Assembly: GCA_964030785.1 (NCBI GenBank)
Contig: OZ034969.1
Location: 38,920,201 to 38,984,200 of the forward strand
Source: Siderastrea siderea
Lineage: Eukaryota; Cnidaria; Anthozoa; Scleractinia; Rhizangiidae
Length of the DNA stretch: 64,000 bases
Direction of reading: 5' to 3'
A program made the translations under genes and the position numbers. Below are positions 1 through 10,400 of this stretch, piece by piece. Each line of letters begins with the position of its first letter. The stretch's first letter is position 1. Under the pieces are notes generated by a model that saw only the letters and a list, made by a program, of their open reading frames with translations, was not told where the DNA came from and searched no databases.

Positions 1-235
1 GAACAGGAATGTCAGGTAAATCAGAACTCACACTTTCTCTGCATCCACGGCTCCAATGTTCAGCACAGATATGACCAGAATGCCAGTTTATACCCGACGT
101 TTGAAGAATCCTCGTGTACGCAACTTGAACCTTAGGGTCACGGGGCAGACGATAAAACTTAATGGGTTCCCCTTTCGAGTTTCGGGTTCGAAAGTTGTTG
201 GTACAAAACGCTGAGCAGCAAAACCACTTCACCAT
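1..235 (-). CDS. THAP-type zinc-finger protein, N-terminal part (runs off window)
   Basis: Reading the minus strand from an ATG at 235-233 gives 78 open codons to the window edge. Residues 5-10 show Cys-Cys and Cys-x3-Cys spacing (WFCCSAFC). They are followed by a basic stretch, a phenylalanine-tyrosine-arginine-leucine-proline (FYRLP) motif near residue 31, an invariant-type Trp in a GINW motif near residue 51, and a Cys-x2-His-Trp (CAEHW) near residue 58. This is the C2CH zinc-ligand layout of THAP domains, which bind DNA in transcription factors and in P-element-type transposases. An LPDIP segment follows, where the family usually has its closing proline-containing AVPTF-like box. The start codon is the first ATG after in-frame upstream sequence and sits about where the family starts. 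A GTGAGT at about residue 67 could be a splice donor, so the coding exon may end before position 1. Host transcription factor and domesticated or live transposase cannot be told apart from this piece. Confidence 0.68.
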   Translation of the reverse strand, partial: MVKWFCCSAFCTNNFRTRNSKGEPIKFYRLPRDPKVQVAYTRILQTSGINWHSGHICAEHWSRGCRESVSSDLPDIPV

Positions 236-850
236 GATGGTCACGCTTTCTCACAGATGGCCGCCATGTTTGATACTTTTGTCCCTACAAGCCGCTTAAC
301 TAGTACCCAAGACTTCCTGGTATGAAAGTGCCTAATTGCTTACAATGTAAAATGAACATGGCGTGAGCAGTCCAGTCGATGTATCACTTTACAAACGGCA
401 CATATATAGCGCAACTCATTGTTACATCTTCAAAAGCACAGCACTATGTGAAGAAGTCTTGCACTACAACGAAAATACTACCAAATGCAAGCAAATTTTA
501 TGAAGATTTCAAAAAAAAATTTTTAAAGACAGAAAAAAATTGTTACGTACCTTCTTTCTTTAGATGTTTGGCACCTGGTCAGGCAAATTTGTGCGCTGAG
601 TCACCCCCAATTTCAATCGTTTCACGTCTAAATCGCATGCAAAACTTCAATGGACGCCATCTTTTTCACACTCCTCTGTTTCTTTAATGTTTAAACGCAA
701 GGTTCCCAAAGTACTGTGGGAAAAGGGCACTTCAAGGCCTAGAAAAGAGCTGAGAAGTGACCCAGCATCGTGTCCCCTTGTGTGGGCGCCATCTTGGAAA
801 GTTGGATGACGTAACCATATATCCAGTTCTGGTTGTGGCCCGGACTGACA
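236..850. other. Upstream region of the THAP gene, no gene seen
   Basis: This stretch lies between the THAP start codon and the diverged repeat that begins at 851. Its ORFs are short, overlap on both strands and match no family I know. The sequence just upstream of the THAP ATG (about 240-300) should contain its promoter and 5' UTR, but I see no clear TATA box or other core element. Confidence 0.4.
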
Positions 851-979
851 ATGGCTGAGGGTACGTATAACGGAGCTCAGTGTAACGAGGAAGTTGCATT
901 GGTCATGACAGACGGATATGTAAAAACAGTAACAAGTGACGACGCTCAACATGACTGCAAGAAGTTTGTTGTAGTATAA
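851..979 (+). pseudogene. Short coding-like fragment starting MAEGTYNGAQC
   Basis: An open frame of about 42 codons starts at the ATG at 851 and ends at a TAA at about 979. The paralogous stretch at 20154 keeps the same start and about 20 matching codons, then shifts frame after a run of A near 20226 and stops early. Because similarity at the start is mainly in frame with a few changes, this may be an old first exon; GTAAAA after codon 23 could be a donor. I recognise no family. It could equally be chance openness in a repeat. Confidence 0.22.
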
Positions 980-1369
980 ATGGCAACAGGAACATGTTTA
1001 TTAGGCTGTAAATCTTACGTTTCTTAAAAGTAGCATTTGCCATAAAAGTTATTACCACTGTATTTAAGGAGCCATTGTTCGTAGATTTCAACCTTGCATG
1101 GAGAATGCAGTTCTGACCAGCGAGGAATTAAAACTTATTGTCTTTAGTAAAAATTTCCAACCTTTTCTCTTGGATTTCTTTTGCATTGTTTGGCATAATT
1201 TAGCTTTCCGAATTCTGGACGGTTCTCTGTCTTTCTTGTACACTTGAGGAGCCGCCTTGTTGTCATTTTCTAAAGCATCGCTACGTGGTTTGAGAATGTT
1301 AAGTCTACAGATATTACTTCCAATGGCAAATTCCGTTCATGTGTTTCGGAAGTTTACATTCATGTGAGC

Positions 1370-1556
1370 ACGGATGGGCGTACCAAGCTGCTGCGTATGT
1401 CCTCCCCATGGACATCAAACGGACTTTGAACTCAACACCAGGGCCTTCGCTCACATACCATTCATAACAGTTGGAAGTCCAAAGGAATGCCAAGAATACG
1501 CCCACATTTTGCTCCTACTCGGCTGTATACTTATAAGCTGTATACAGTTTAAGTAA
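1370..1556 (+). pseudogene. Frameshifted coding-like fragment (WAYQAAAYVL), copy A
   Basis: The plus strand encodes a WAYQAAAYVL-MDIKRTLNS segment, then a ITVGSPKECQEYAH segment in another frame. In copy B (20640-20842) the same two segments lie in one continuous frame. Copy A differs by a few extra bases in CTCACATACCATTC near 1455, which breaks the frame. The shape (aliphatic, with an alternating hydrophobic pattern) resembles a piece of a globular domain, but I cannot assign a family. It is best read as a decayed gene or transposon-gene fragment. Confidence 0.3.
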
Positions 1557-1587
1557 GTGCTGCTGACCACCACCTCCAACATTTGGT

Positions 1588-1615
1588 CCGCGGGCTCGCT
1601 TTTACTCGCCCGCAA
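1588..1615. repeat. Hairpin-forming sequence at tandem-duplication breakpoint
   Basis: CCGCGG is followed by an imperfect palindrome with arms GCGGGC and GCCCGC around a TCGCTTTTACTC loop. The same hairpin sits at both internal junctions (7420 and 13252). At the matching place in copy B (about 20880) the hairpin is present in the opposite orientation (GCGGGCGAGCAAAAGCGAGCC). Confidence 0.7.
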
Positions 1616-2613
1616 AAAAGATGGACGTACGTGTATTCAACCATGCAATGGAAAAGCAAAAAGCATAGCCTAGACCTTGGTGCTTAGAAAGACATAAATT
1701 TCCTTTGCGGGCAAAAATATTCTTATGTTTTAATTTCTTTGCGTAGCGAAAGAAAATTTGGCAAATGGCAATAAAATTAAACATCCAACGGTTATCCCAA
1801 TATCATCTTTAGGCTGTCCTCTGCAATTTATAAATTTCGAAATCAAAAAGATTCTTTTTGTCTTCGCATGAAAAGGATTGGGGAAGAAAACGGTAGAGAA
1901 CTTTTGTCTCATTTTCAATGTCTTCAAAGAAATAACTATTCATACTGCACAAAGTGCGTTAACAACCAATGAAATTTTTCAACCTTGAGTTTTTCGTGAG
2001 TTCCATCGCTACATATGGTGTGTAGATATTCTCGTTCAGTAGATATAATCAAACGCTAGAATCGAGGTAGTAATTGGCCTGCCAAAAGTGTTTTAGTGAA
2101 GTAAGTCTTCAGTCCAATAGACCGAGCAAAGAGAGAACTGTGTTGTTTGGAAGCTTCCCAGTCCGTACCCGGTATTACTGGCATGGCAGGCGAGAACACA
2201 TGAATTTTATGTTTGAGTGGGAAAAGAGATATTGTTCTTTCCAGAGAACGAGTAAGATATTGGTGTTCCCAAGAAAACATTAAATTCATCTCTTGGACCA
2301 GACTTTGGCATGGTATTTGAAATTAATGCGACGTTAGCTAAGATGGTACATTTGGAACACCAGACTAGAAGGGCTTAGCTACGTTTGTCAAATCACAGAC
2401 ACTGTTTTCGAGTCGGCGATGTGTGATGAAACATTTGCGATTATGGCTAGAGAATGCCGGTTTTTTAATACTGATTTTAGCTGAATTTAACTTAACGGTC
2501 TTTTTACTGATTATATCAAAGCAAAAGAAGTCATCAAATTGCCAACAAGACCTTCGGGGTTTGTGCTTTCAGGTTTGTTTGGGTTTTATCCACAAATTGA
2601 GCTGAGCGACATT

Positions 2614-5600
2614 ATGATAGCATACTAGTCTACACACGAAGGAAGCGGAATAACAACGGAATAACAACGGAATAACAACGGGATAAACATAATTTATGCC
2701 AGTGTTGTTAAATGCAAGTAATAATAGTTAGTAAACGGTCTTGTCTTGTTCCCTCTTCAGCCATCAAACAAACATATCGTTTAATAAGGCGTCTGAAACT
2801 GAAATGAAATGTTGATCTTGTCGGTTTTAAACCGGCTTCAGACAACGCCACTGACAAAATTCAGTCGAACTACATAAGGAAATCGAACTTCTTATTACAC
2901 GAAACAAATCCAGTTCGATGTCTAACTGAGCCTAAGATAAGCGAGCGGCGACATAATCTCATGTTCTACTAATGTGAAAATCACACAAAGAGTTCACAGG
3001 AGGAGAACGTGTAAAATATCTTAGCATATTCTCAGTGTCTGTTAATTTCTTACCGTGACGTTATTTTGAAGGTTATTAGGTTATCAGGGTACCAATTCAC
3101 TGACGTAGACAAATCTCAAAATCTCATATTTTCCATCGCTTTCGTCTGAATATAGTGAAGAAGTGTTTCGACAAAGTGAAAAGTCATCATTATGTCTGTC
3201 ACGCGACTCACAATGTAACATAGGGGAGGGGGGGGGGGTGGATATTCATATCTCTAAGCCCGCGAAGGTGGAGCGGGGAGAAGGGGGAGGGGGGAGTGCT
3301 ATGTAGGGTTTGGGGGTCAGTTTCCCAAAACCAATTTCCGTAATTAAAGATCAAAAAGACCAAACTGTTTGGCGTTTTATTCCTCTTCGTATTAGCTCAA
3401 AATATACAACTCTATGTTTGTACCATGTTACTCAGATGTTGTTGGGTGTATGCAAAATTTGCATCTAAATGATCGTCGGCGGCTTCAATAGGTTATTTTT
3501 AGAAAATCATTGTTGATTATAATGCATAATAGGACTTCTTTCGCATGCTGCGCTACTAAAATTGAATGCGAATTAAATGGCTTATCGCGGCTTGTTGATA
3601 AATACCTCTATCCTTTACGCAGTTTCGATGATGTGATGCAACACTCAAAAGGAAGCTAGCGATTTCCTTCGCGTTGTTTCTTTTGTCCATTTGTTTTAAA
3701 GATCAGTGTCATGATAGTCAGAATAAACATGTGAAAGAAATGATCACGTGTGGTCTAGATACTTTCTTGCCAAAATCTATAGCCTTTCTTCCCGACTAAA
3801 AAGGACTGATAATGATTTGACATTAACTGAATATTATCCACTAATGTTTATCGTTGTGTTTTACGGAGACTTAAAAAATGTCACGATTCACGCTTTAGTA
3901 GCCATCAGTAAATGAAAGGAAAGGTGGACATTTGGGCAACCATGCTATATCATGATTTAGGGGGAGGGGTGTTAACACAACCGATACATGTGACTCCAGT
4001 GTTTACAGAGAAACTAGGAGCATTTCTACCCAAATCCTTATGCATGCGGTGCTAGTCCTTTGCAGATTACCGCCAGCAATTTTCTTCCACAATGCCTTTT
4101 AATTACGTAGTTTCTTCGTATAAATTTAAACGTAATAATTATGTTAGAAAGTATAAAAATATGAACATGATAATATTGGAAGGTACAATGTCACCTCCAA
4201 CCGAGTTTGGATAATGCGTGCCCCCAGGCGAGCTGTAACAGGACAATAGATTTCGGTGTCAAATCACGGACCGCTCTTCAGTTGGATAACATAATTTTAT
4301 GATATGGTTATAAGAATAAATCCAATCTTCCGCAAAGCTGATTAGAAAAGAATAAGGAAAGAACAACAAAAATTCTTTGGCAAAAAATGAAATCGTCGCC
4401 TGTAAGCATCATATACTTAAGATGATCGAAGTTGTTTTGAGTGTATATATAGTGTAATTTCGCAAACTTGCTTGTACATTGTTTAAGAAAACAAAGAAAG
4501 CATTATTCGAATTCAAATAAGGCCACACTGTGTATTTGTCTAGTTGCTTTGCGCTCTTCTGACATCCGGTTGAGTTAAGTCTGACCCAGGTTTAATGATG
4601 TCAAATAACCTAAATAACGATGAAGTCCTATGACGAGTGAGAAAAAGAGTTTTAACTCACGTTAACATGACCAGAATAATAGTGATCTAAATTAGGCAAT
4701 GTTGTAAAGGAATGATATGATTATGTTGAAGATAAATTAAATATTGCCCATACAGATGCAAAATAGAAACGAATTGAGCTATTTAAGAAATTATGGCGAT
4801 TACTACATCAAAGTTCACTAGGCAACAGGTCCCATAATAACAATTCACAAAGTTCCGAAAGTAAAATATTACTGAGGAAGATTAAACGAGGGACGGAACA
4901 TTATGCATTTTCATAATGAAGAGGCTTCAGTCGTTCTTCGTCATTCAGTTCACTCAGCTTGTCACAGAAATTTGTTTGCATGTATAGACATTCGATCTCC
5001 CTACATTTACTTAAAACAAACAACTGACAAAACTTTAAACCTCTGAGGTTCACTGAACAGGCCTTGGTTGCTGCTGTTATGATTTGTCAAGAACGTCAAG
5101 CCGAGACAGTATCTGTTTGGCACAGACCACTATTAAAGTGGAACGACAGAAACATATCAGTTTACAAGTTTACCTTCTGTTTTGGTCCAGAACATGAATC
5201 GAAGGCCTGTACGTGAGAGCGACGACCACTCAATAAGAGAAACCGGGTGGTTTAGGAGAGGTCGGAGAACTCGGATCTGACTTTCTAGATCTGATTCGGT
5301 GGAGACAATTCAGTTACACTATGTCTTACCTCAAGGTTCCAATATTATCAATGTCATGCGGATATTGTCATCCGATCACAACATACGCAAAATTTTGAAC
5401 AGCTTGGAAGAGCGGAAATTCGAACGACAGTATGACGGAGCAGAAAATTACCGTCGTTGTCTCCCTGCGTCTCAGGAATTTAAATTGTTTTTATTTTTAT
5501 TTGCATAATTTACGAAAAGACCTGGCGTATGCCCTCCCTTATAATTCGAAGTAAAGTACAATTATAAGAAATGGCGTGTTTAGTCTGTGTATTAGTTTTG

Positions 5601-6916
5601 TTCTCCAATCTTTGATTGACACGATCTTTTAATGCTCCGGAGAAATTTTAAATCTAGGCCAACGCAAGCAGAAGGTTTGGCTGTGATTCCTGTTACAATT
5701 TTGAATTCGTAACACAGACGTTCCTTCCGGTGAGACGAATTTTGGAATAAACAACCTCTCAAAAAAAAAAAAAAACCTCCCTCTCGGAGAAGTTTGTTCT
5801 AACAGTCTCTACTCTCAATGACGCTACGTTCAATAGGTTATTCAATCTGTACTATCTGTTATTCCATTTAGTTTTTCCTAACTTGATCTTTTCTTACTTC
5901 GATCACTAACGAAATTCGTCAAGGTTTTCTATAAAATATTTCTATACCTCCTATAAAATCACCTTCGCTATTTGTTGGTGAAGCCGCCGGTTTGCACTGT
6001 TTACATTGTAGTCACACCGCTATGTAAAATTCTTCTTTGTAAAATTCTGCCTTAAGATAAGTTTAAAATTGGTAGAAAATCCCAATGGCACAAGTTCTTT
6101 ATAATTTCCAGCCGTGTAATAATTATAAAGTTTTGAAGGCTCAAATCCAATGCCGCGTGTACAGCAGCTATATTCTAATAAAGAATAACGTGGATTTTGC
6201 ATTACATAATTTTTGGGAATTATTAGTACGATGGATGTTCTCTAGTCAGGTGTAAAATGATAGGGAATATAACAAGTGCGAAGCTACTGGCATTGCAAAA
6301 TGAAGAAGGCAAGGCCAAAAAATGATATCGTTGTAAAAACCAAGTTTTGGTTAATTACAAGATAAATGATATTGATACAATATTTCGGTATTAGTCATAG
6401 TCATGCAATGAAACTTTTACAAGAAGGCAACTTAAATATTAACGGTGATTAGGTGTGTTAACATAACGTAAAATGACTAGAATTGTAGGTAATTAGAGAA
6501 ACAGGCTCGAGATTCTTGATATAGAAAGCTTCAAGGAACGCTAATTGTGACCAGTTGTAATTGGAATCAATTATTTCATAGTTGTTGTGAACTGCATTAA
6601 GAATATGGTCTTTAACTAACACAGGGTAATGAATGGTCAATGAAACAATACATACATCACCTTTATTTCGCCTCGGATTTACAAGGGTAGCTGTATAGCT
6701 AATTTCTCCGAGAAAGAAAAGACGAAGAAAAAATAAATAAATAAATAAAATAATATTAATAATAAAAATAAAACAATCAGGTAGACTCTGAACTAATTCT
6801 TTAAAGCCGTTGCAATTAGCAAGATAGTGATATAAGTTTGTTATGGCCTGGTGGCATGCTCGCGGAGCCTGAAAGCTAAGGAGCGATCTGTTGTTCTCAA
6901 CAATATATTGCCTTCT
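2614..6916. other. Unique interior of the 5.8-kb unit, no gene recognised
   Basis: About 4.3 kb of AT-rich sequence with only short chance ORFs. The longest (5299-5508 plus, 69 codons from a non-ATG start; 6458-6640 minus, 60 codons) match nothing I know and have no flanking signals. It is repeated in units 2 and 3. Small features in it are the G-rich stretch, a poly(A) run at 5761 and an (AAAT)n run near 6735. Confidence 0.5.
3223..3300 (+). other. G-rich stretch with quadruplex potential (also at 9055 and 14887)
   Basis: A run of twelve or more G, then GCGGGGAGAAGGGGGAGGGGGG within 80 bases, gives at least four G-tracts of three or more on the plus strand. It is carried in all three tandem units. 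A G-quadruplex is possible; a regulatory role is not shown. Confidence 0.5.
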
Positions 6917-7129
6917 TCATTTTGTATTCCAAATTGTCAGATGGCTACTGGCATTGTTTAAAGAATGTTGATATGAGCATGTCGAGGGCGTTGATTGCGT
7001 TAATGGCCGGGACACCTTACCCACCCGACCATCCACATTTTCTTCGTTAGCGCTGTGCCTCCCGTCGTGTCGCCAAACTTTCTCCAGTCTCCTTGCGATG
7101 CGATTATTGTTGCATTGCGTCGCCGCCAT
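6917..7129 (-). CDS. Candidate first exon or small ORF (MAATQCNNNR), unit 1
   Basis: An ATG in a good context at 7129-7127 (GCATGGCGGCG) opens 70 codons. The first 36 are polar and basic (RIARRLEKVWR, then an acidic ANEENVDG). They end at a clean GTAAGG splice donor at 7020, so a 109-bp first exon (7021-7129) is more likely than the full ORF to 6917. I do not recognise the protein. Identical copies lie at 12749-12961 and 18581-18793. The downstream exons, if any, would be at lower coordinates within the unit and were not found. Confidence 0.28.
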   Translation of the reverse strand: MAATQCNNNRIARRLEKVWRHDGRHSANEENVDGRVGKVSRPLTQSTPSTCSYQHSLNNASSHLTIWNTK

Positions 7130-7139
7130 GCGGTAACAA

Positions 7140-7210
7140 AATCCGGAATCCGGAATCCACGAAATTTTGAAGTTTGGAATCCGAAATCCAGTGGATTGGA
7201 ATCCGGAATC
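7140..7210 (+). repeat. GGAATCC short-period repeat, unit 1
   Basis: Degenerate head-to-tail copies of TCCGGAATCC / TGGAATCCGAAATCCA. The same run occurs at 12972-13042 and 18804-18874, and resumes on the far side of the LINE at 19910-19950. A related array is at 33660-33790. Confidence 0.75.
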
Positions 7211-7419
7211 TACTCTGGTATAGAATCTACTCTTTGGAAATATGTAGACGACACAACGGCATCTGAGGTAGTTAGGAAAGGACGAGTGAGTAATGCGCAA
7301 ATTATAGCTGACGAGGTAGCTGAATGGTCCAACAGGAATAGAGTCAAGTTAAATATTGACAAATGTAAAGAGCTACGTATTTCGTTTGCCTCGGTCAGTC
7401 GCGGGTTCCCTCCTGTAGT
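7211..7419 (+). mobile_element. LINE reverse-transcriptase fragment, cut by tandem duplication (unit 1)
   Basis: Encodes the YVDD active-site region and the next about 50 residues of a non-LTR reverse transcriptase, then stops abruptly at the unit boundary. The same fragment lies at 13043-13251. Only the unit 3 copy continues (18875-19909). Confidence 0.85.
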
Positions 7420-10400
7420 CCGCGGGCTCGCTTTTACTCGCCCGCAAAAAAGATGGACGTACGTGTATTCAACCATGCAATGGAAAAGCAAAAAGCATAG
7501 CCTAGACCTTGGTGCTTAGAAAGACATAAATTTCCTTTGCGGGCAAAAATATTCTTATGTTTTAATTTCTTTGCGTAGCGAAAGAAAATTTGGCAAATGG
7601 CAATAAAATTAAACATCCAACGGTTATCCCAATATCATCTTTAGGCTGTCCTCTACAATTTATAAATTTCGAAATCAAAAAGATTCTTTTTGTCTTCGCA
7701 TGAAAAGGATTGGGGAAGAAAACGGTAGAGAACTTTTGTCTCATTTTCAATGTCTTCAAAGAAATAACTATTCATACTGCACAAAGTGCGTTAACAACCA
7801 ATGAAATTTTTCAACCTTGAGTTTTTCGTGAGTTCCATCGCTACATATGGTGTGTAGATATTCTCGTTCAGTAGATATAATCAAACGCTAGAATCGAGGT
7901 AGTAATTGGCCTGCCAAAAGTGTTTTAGTGAAGTAAGTCTTCAGTCCAATAGACCGAGCAAAGAGAGAACTGTGTTGTTTGGAAGCTTCCCAGTCCGTAC
8001 CCGGTATTACTGGCATGGCAGGCGAGAACACATGAATTTTATGTTTGAGTGGGAAAAGAGATATTGTTCTTTCCAGAGAACGAGTAAGATATTGGTGTTC
8101 CCAAGAAAACATTAAATTCATCTCTTGGACCAGACTTTGGCATGGTATTTGAAATTAATGCGACGTTAGCTAAGATGGTACATTTGGAACACCAGACTAG
8201 AAGGGCTTAGCTACGTTTGTCAAATCACAGACACTGTTTTCGAGTCGGCGATGTGTGATGAAACATTTGCGATTATGGCTAGAGAATGCCGGTTTTTTAA
8301 TACTGATTTTAGCTGAATTTAACTTAACGGTCTTTTTACTGATTATATCAAAGCAAAAGAAGTCATCAAATTGCCAACAAGACCTTCGGGGTTTGTGCTT
8401 TCAGGTTTGTTTGGGTTTTATCCACAAATTGAGCTGAGCGACATTATGATAGCATACTAGTCTACACACGAAGGAAGCGGAATAACAACGGAATAACAAC
8501 GGAATAACAACGGGATAAACATAATTTATGCCAGTGTTGTTAAATGCAAGTAATAATAGTTAGTAAACGGTCTTGTCTTGTTCCCTCTTCAGCCATCAAA
8601 CAAACATATCGTTTAATAAGGCGTCTGAAACTGAAATGAAATGTTGATCTTGTCGGTTTTAAACCGGCTTCAGACAACGCCACTGACAAAATTCAGTCGA
8701 ACTACATAAGGAAATCGAACTTCTTATTACACGAAACAAATCCAGTTCGATGTCTAACTGAGCCTAAGATAAGCGAGCGGCGACATAATCTCATGTTCTA
8801 CTAATGTGAAAATCACACAAAGAGTTCACAGGAGGAGAACGTGTAAAATATCTTAGCATATTCTCAGTGTCTGTTAATTTCTTACCGTGACGTTATTTTG
8901 AAGGTTATTAGGTTATCAGGGTACCAATTCACTGACGTAGACAAATCTCAAAATCTCATATTTTCCATCGCTTTCGTCTGAATATAGTGAAGAAGTGTTT
9001 CGACAAAGTGAAAAGTCATCATTATGTCTGTCACGCGACTCACAATGTAACATAGGGGAGGGGGGGGGGGTGGATATTCATATCTCTAAGCCCGCGAAGG
9101 TGGAGCGGGGAGAAGGGGGAGGGGGGAGTGCTATGTAGGGTTTGGGGGTCAGTTTCCCAAAACCAATTTCCGTAATTAAAGATCAAAAAGACCAAACTGT
9201 TTGGCGTTTTATTCCTCTTCGTATTAGCTCAAAATATACAACTCTATGTTTGTACCATGTTACTCAGATGTTGTTGGGTGTATGCAAAATTTGCATCTAA
9301 ATGATCGTCGGCGGCTTCAATAGGTTATTTTTAGAAAATCATTGTTGATTATAATGCATAATAGGACTTCTTTCGCATGCTGCGCTACTAAAATTGAATG
9401 CGAATTAAATGGCTTATCGCGGCTTGTTGATAAATACCTCTATCCTTTACGCAGTTTCGATGATGTGATGCAACACTCAAAAGGAAGCTAGCGATTTCCT
9501 TCGCGTTGTTTCTTTTGTCCATTTGTTTTAAAGATCAGTGTCATGATAGTCAGAATAAACATGTGAAAGAAATGATCACGTGTGGTCTAGATACTTTCTT
9601 GCCAAAATCTATAGCCTTTCTTCCCGACTAAAAAGGACTGATAATGATTTGACATTAACTGAATATTATCCACTAATGTTTATCGTTGTGTTTTACGGAG
9701 ACTTAAAAAATGTCACGATTCACGCTTTAGTAGCCATCAGTAAATGAAAGGAAAGGTGGACATTTGGGCAACCATGCTATATCATGATTTAGGGGGAGGG
9801 GTGTTAACACAACCGATACATGTGACTCCAGTGTTTACAGAGAAACTAGGAGCATTTCTACCCAAATCCTTATGCATGCGGTGCTAGTCCTTTGCAGATT
9901 ACCGCCAGCAATTTTCTTCCACAATGCCTTTTAATTACGTAGTTTCTTCGTATAAATTTAAACGTAATAATTATGTTAGAAAGTATAAAAATATGAACAT
10001 GATAATATTGGAAGGTACAATGTCACCTCCAACCGAGTTTGGATAATGCGTGCCCCCAGGCGAGCTGTAACAGGACAATAGATTTCGGTGTCAAATCACG
10101 GACCGCTCTTCAGTTGGATAACATAATTTTATGATATGGTTATAAGAATAAATCCAATCTTCCGCAAAGCTGATTAGAAAAGAATAAGGAAAGAACAACA
10201 AAAATTCTTTGGCAAAAAATGAAATCGTCGCCTGTAAGCATCATATACTTAAGATGATCGAAGTTGTTTTGAGTGTATATATAGTGTAATTTCGCAAACT
10301 TGCTTGTACATTGTTTAAGAAAACAAAGAAAGCATTATTCGAATTCAAATAAGGCCACACTGTGTATTTGTCTAGTTGCTTTGCGCTCTTCTGACATCCG

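Larger units (their letters stand above)
851..2570. repeat. Diverged direct repeat, copy A (paired with 20154-22013)
   Basis: From the ATGGCTGAGGGTACG at 851 through the CCAACAAGACCTTC near 2545, this segment aligns base by base, with scattered substitutions and indels, to 20154-22013. Both ends of the similarity are abrupt. It is either an old local duplication or two insertions of one dispersed repeat family. The tandem duplication that starts at 1588 begins inside this copy, so the part from 1588 is repeated again at 7420 and 13252. Confidence 0.8.
1588..7419. repeat. 5832-bp tandem duplication unit 1
   Basis: This unit recurs head-to-tail at 7420-13251 and 13252-19083 with the same spacing of every landmark I compared. 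The unit starts at CCGCGGGCTCGC and ends in CCTCCTGTAGT, inside a LINE reverse transcriptase. Its contents in order are: the right part of copy A, a 11-bp GGAATAACAAC micro-array (about 2647-2690), a very G-rich stretch (3223-3300), roughly 3.5 kb of AT-rich sequence with no recognised gene, a poly(A) run (5761-5774), an (AAAT)n run (about 6732-6750), a candidate first exon on the minus strand (7021-7129), a GGAATCC repeat, and a LINE fragment. Unit 1 alone has G at 1823, where the other units and copy B have A. Confidence 0.95.
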
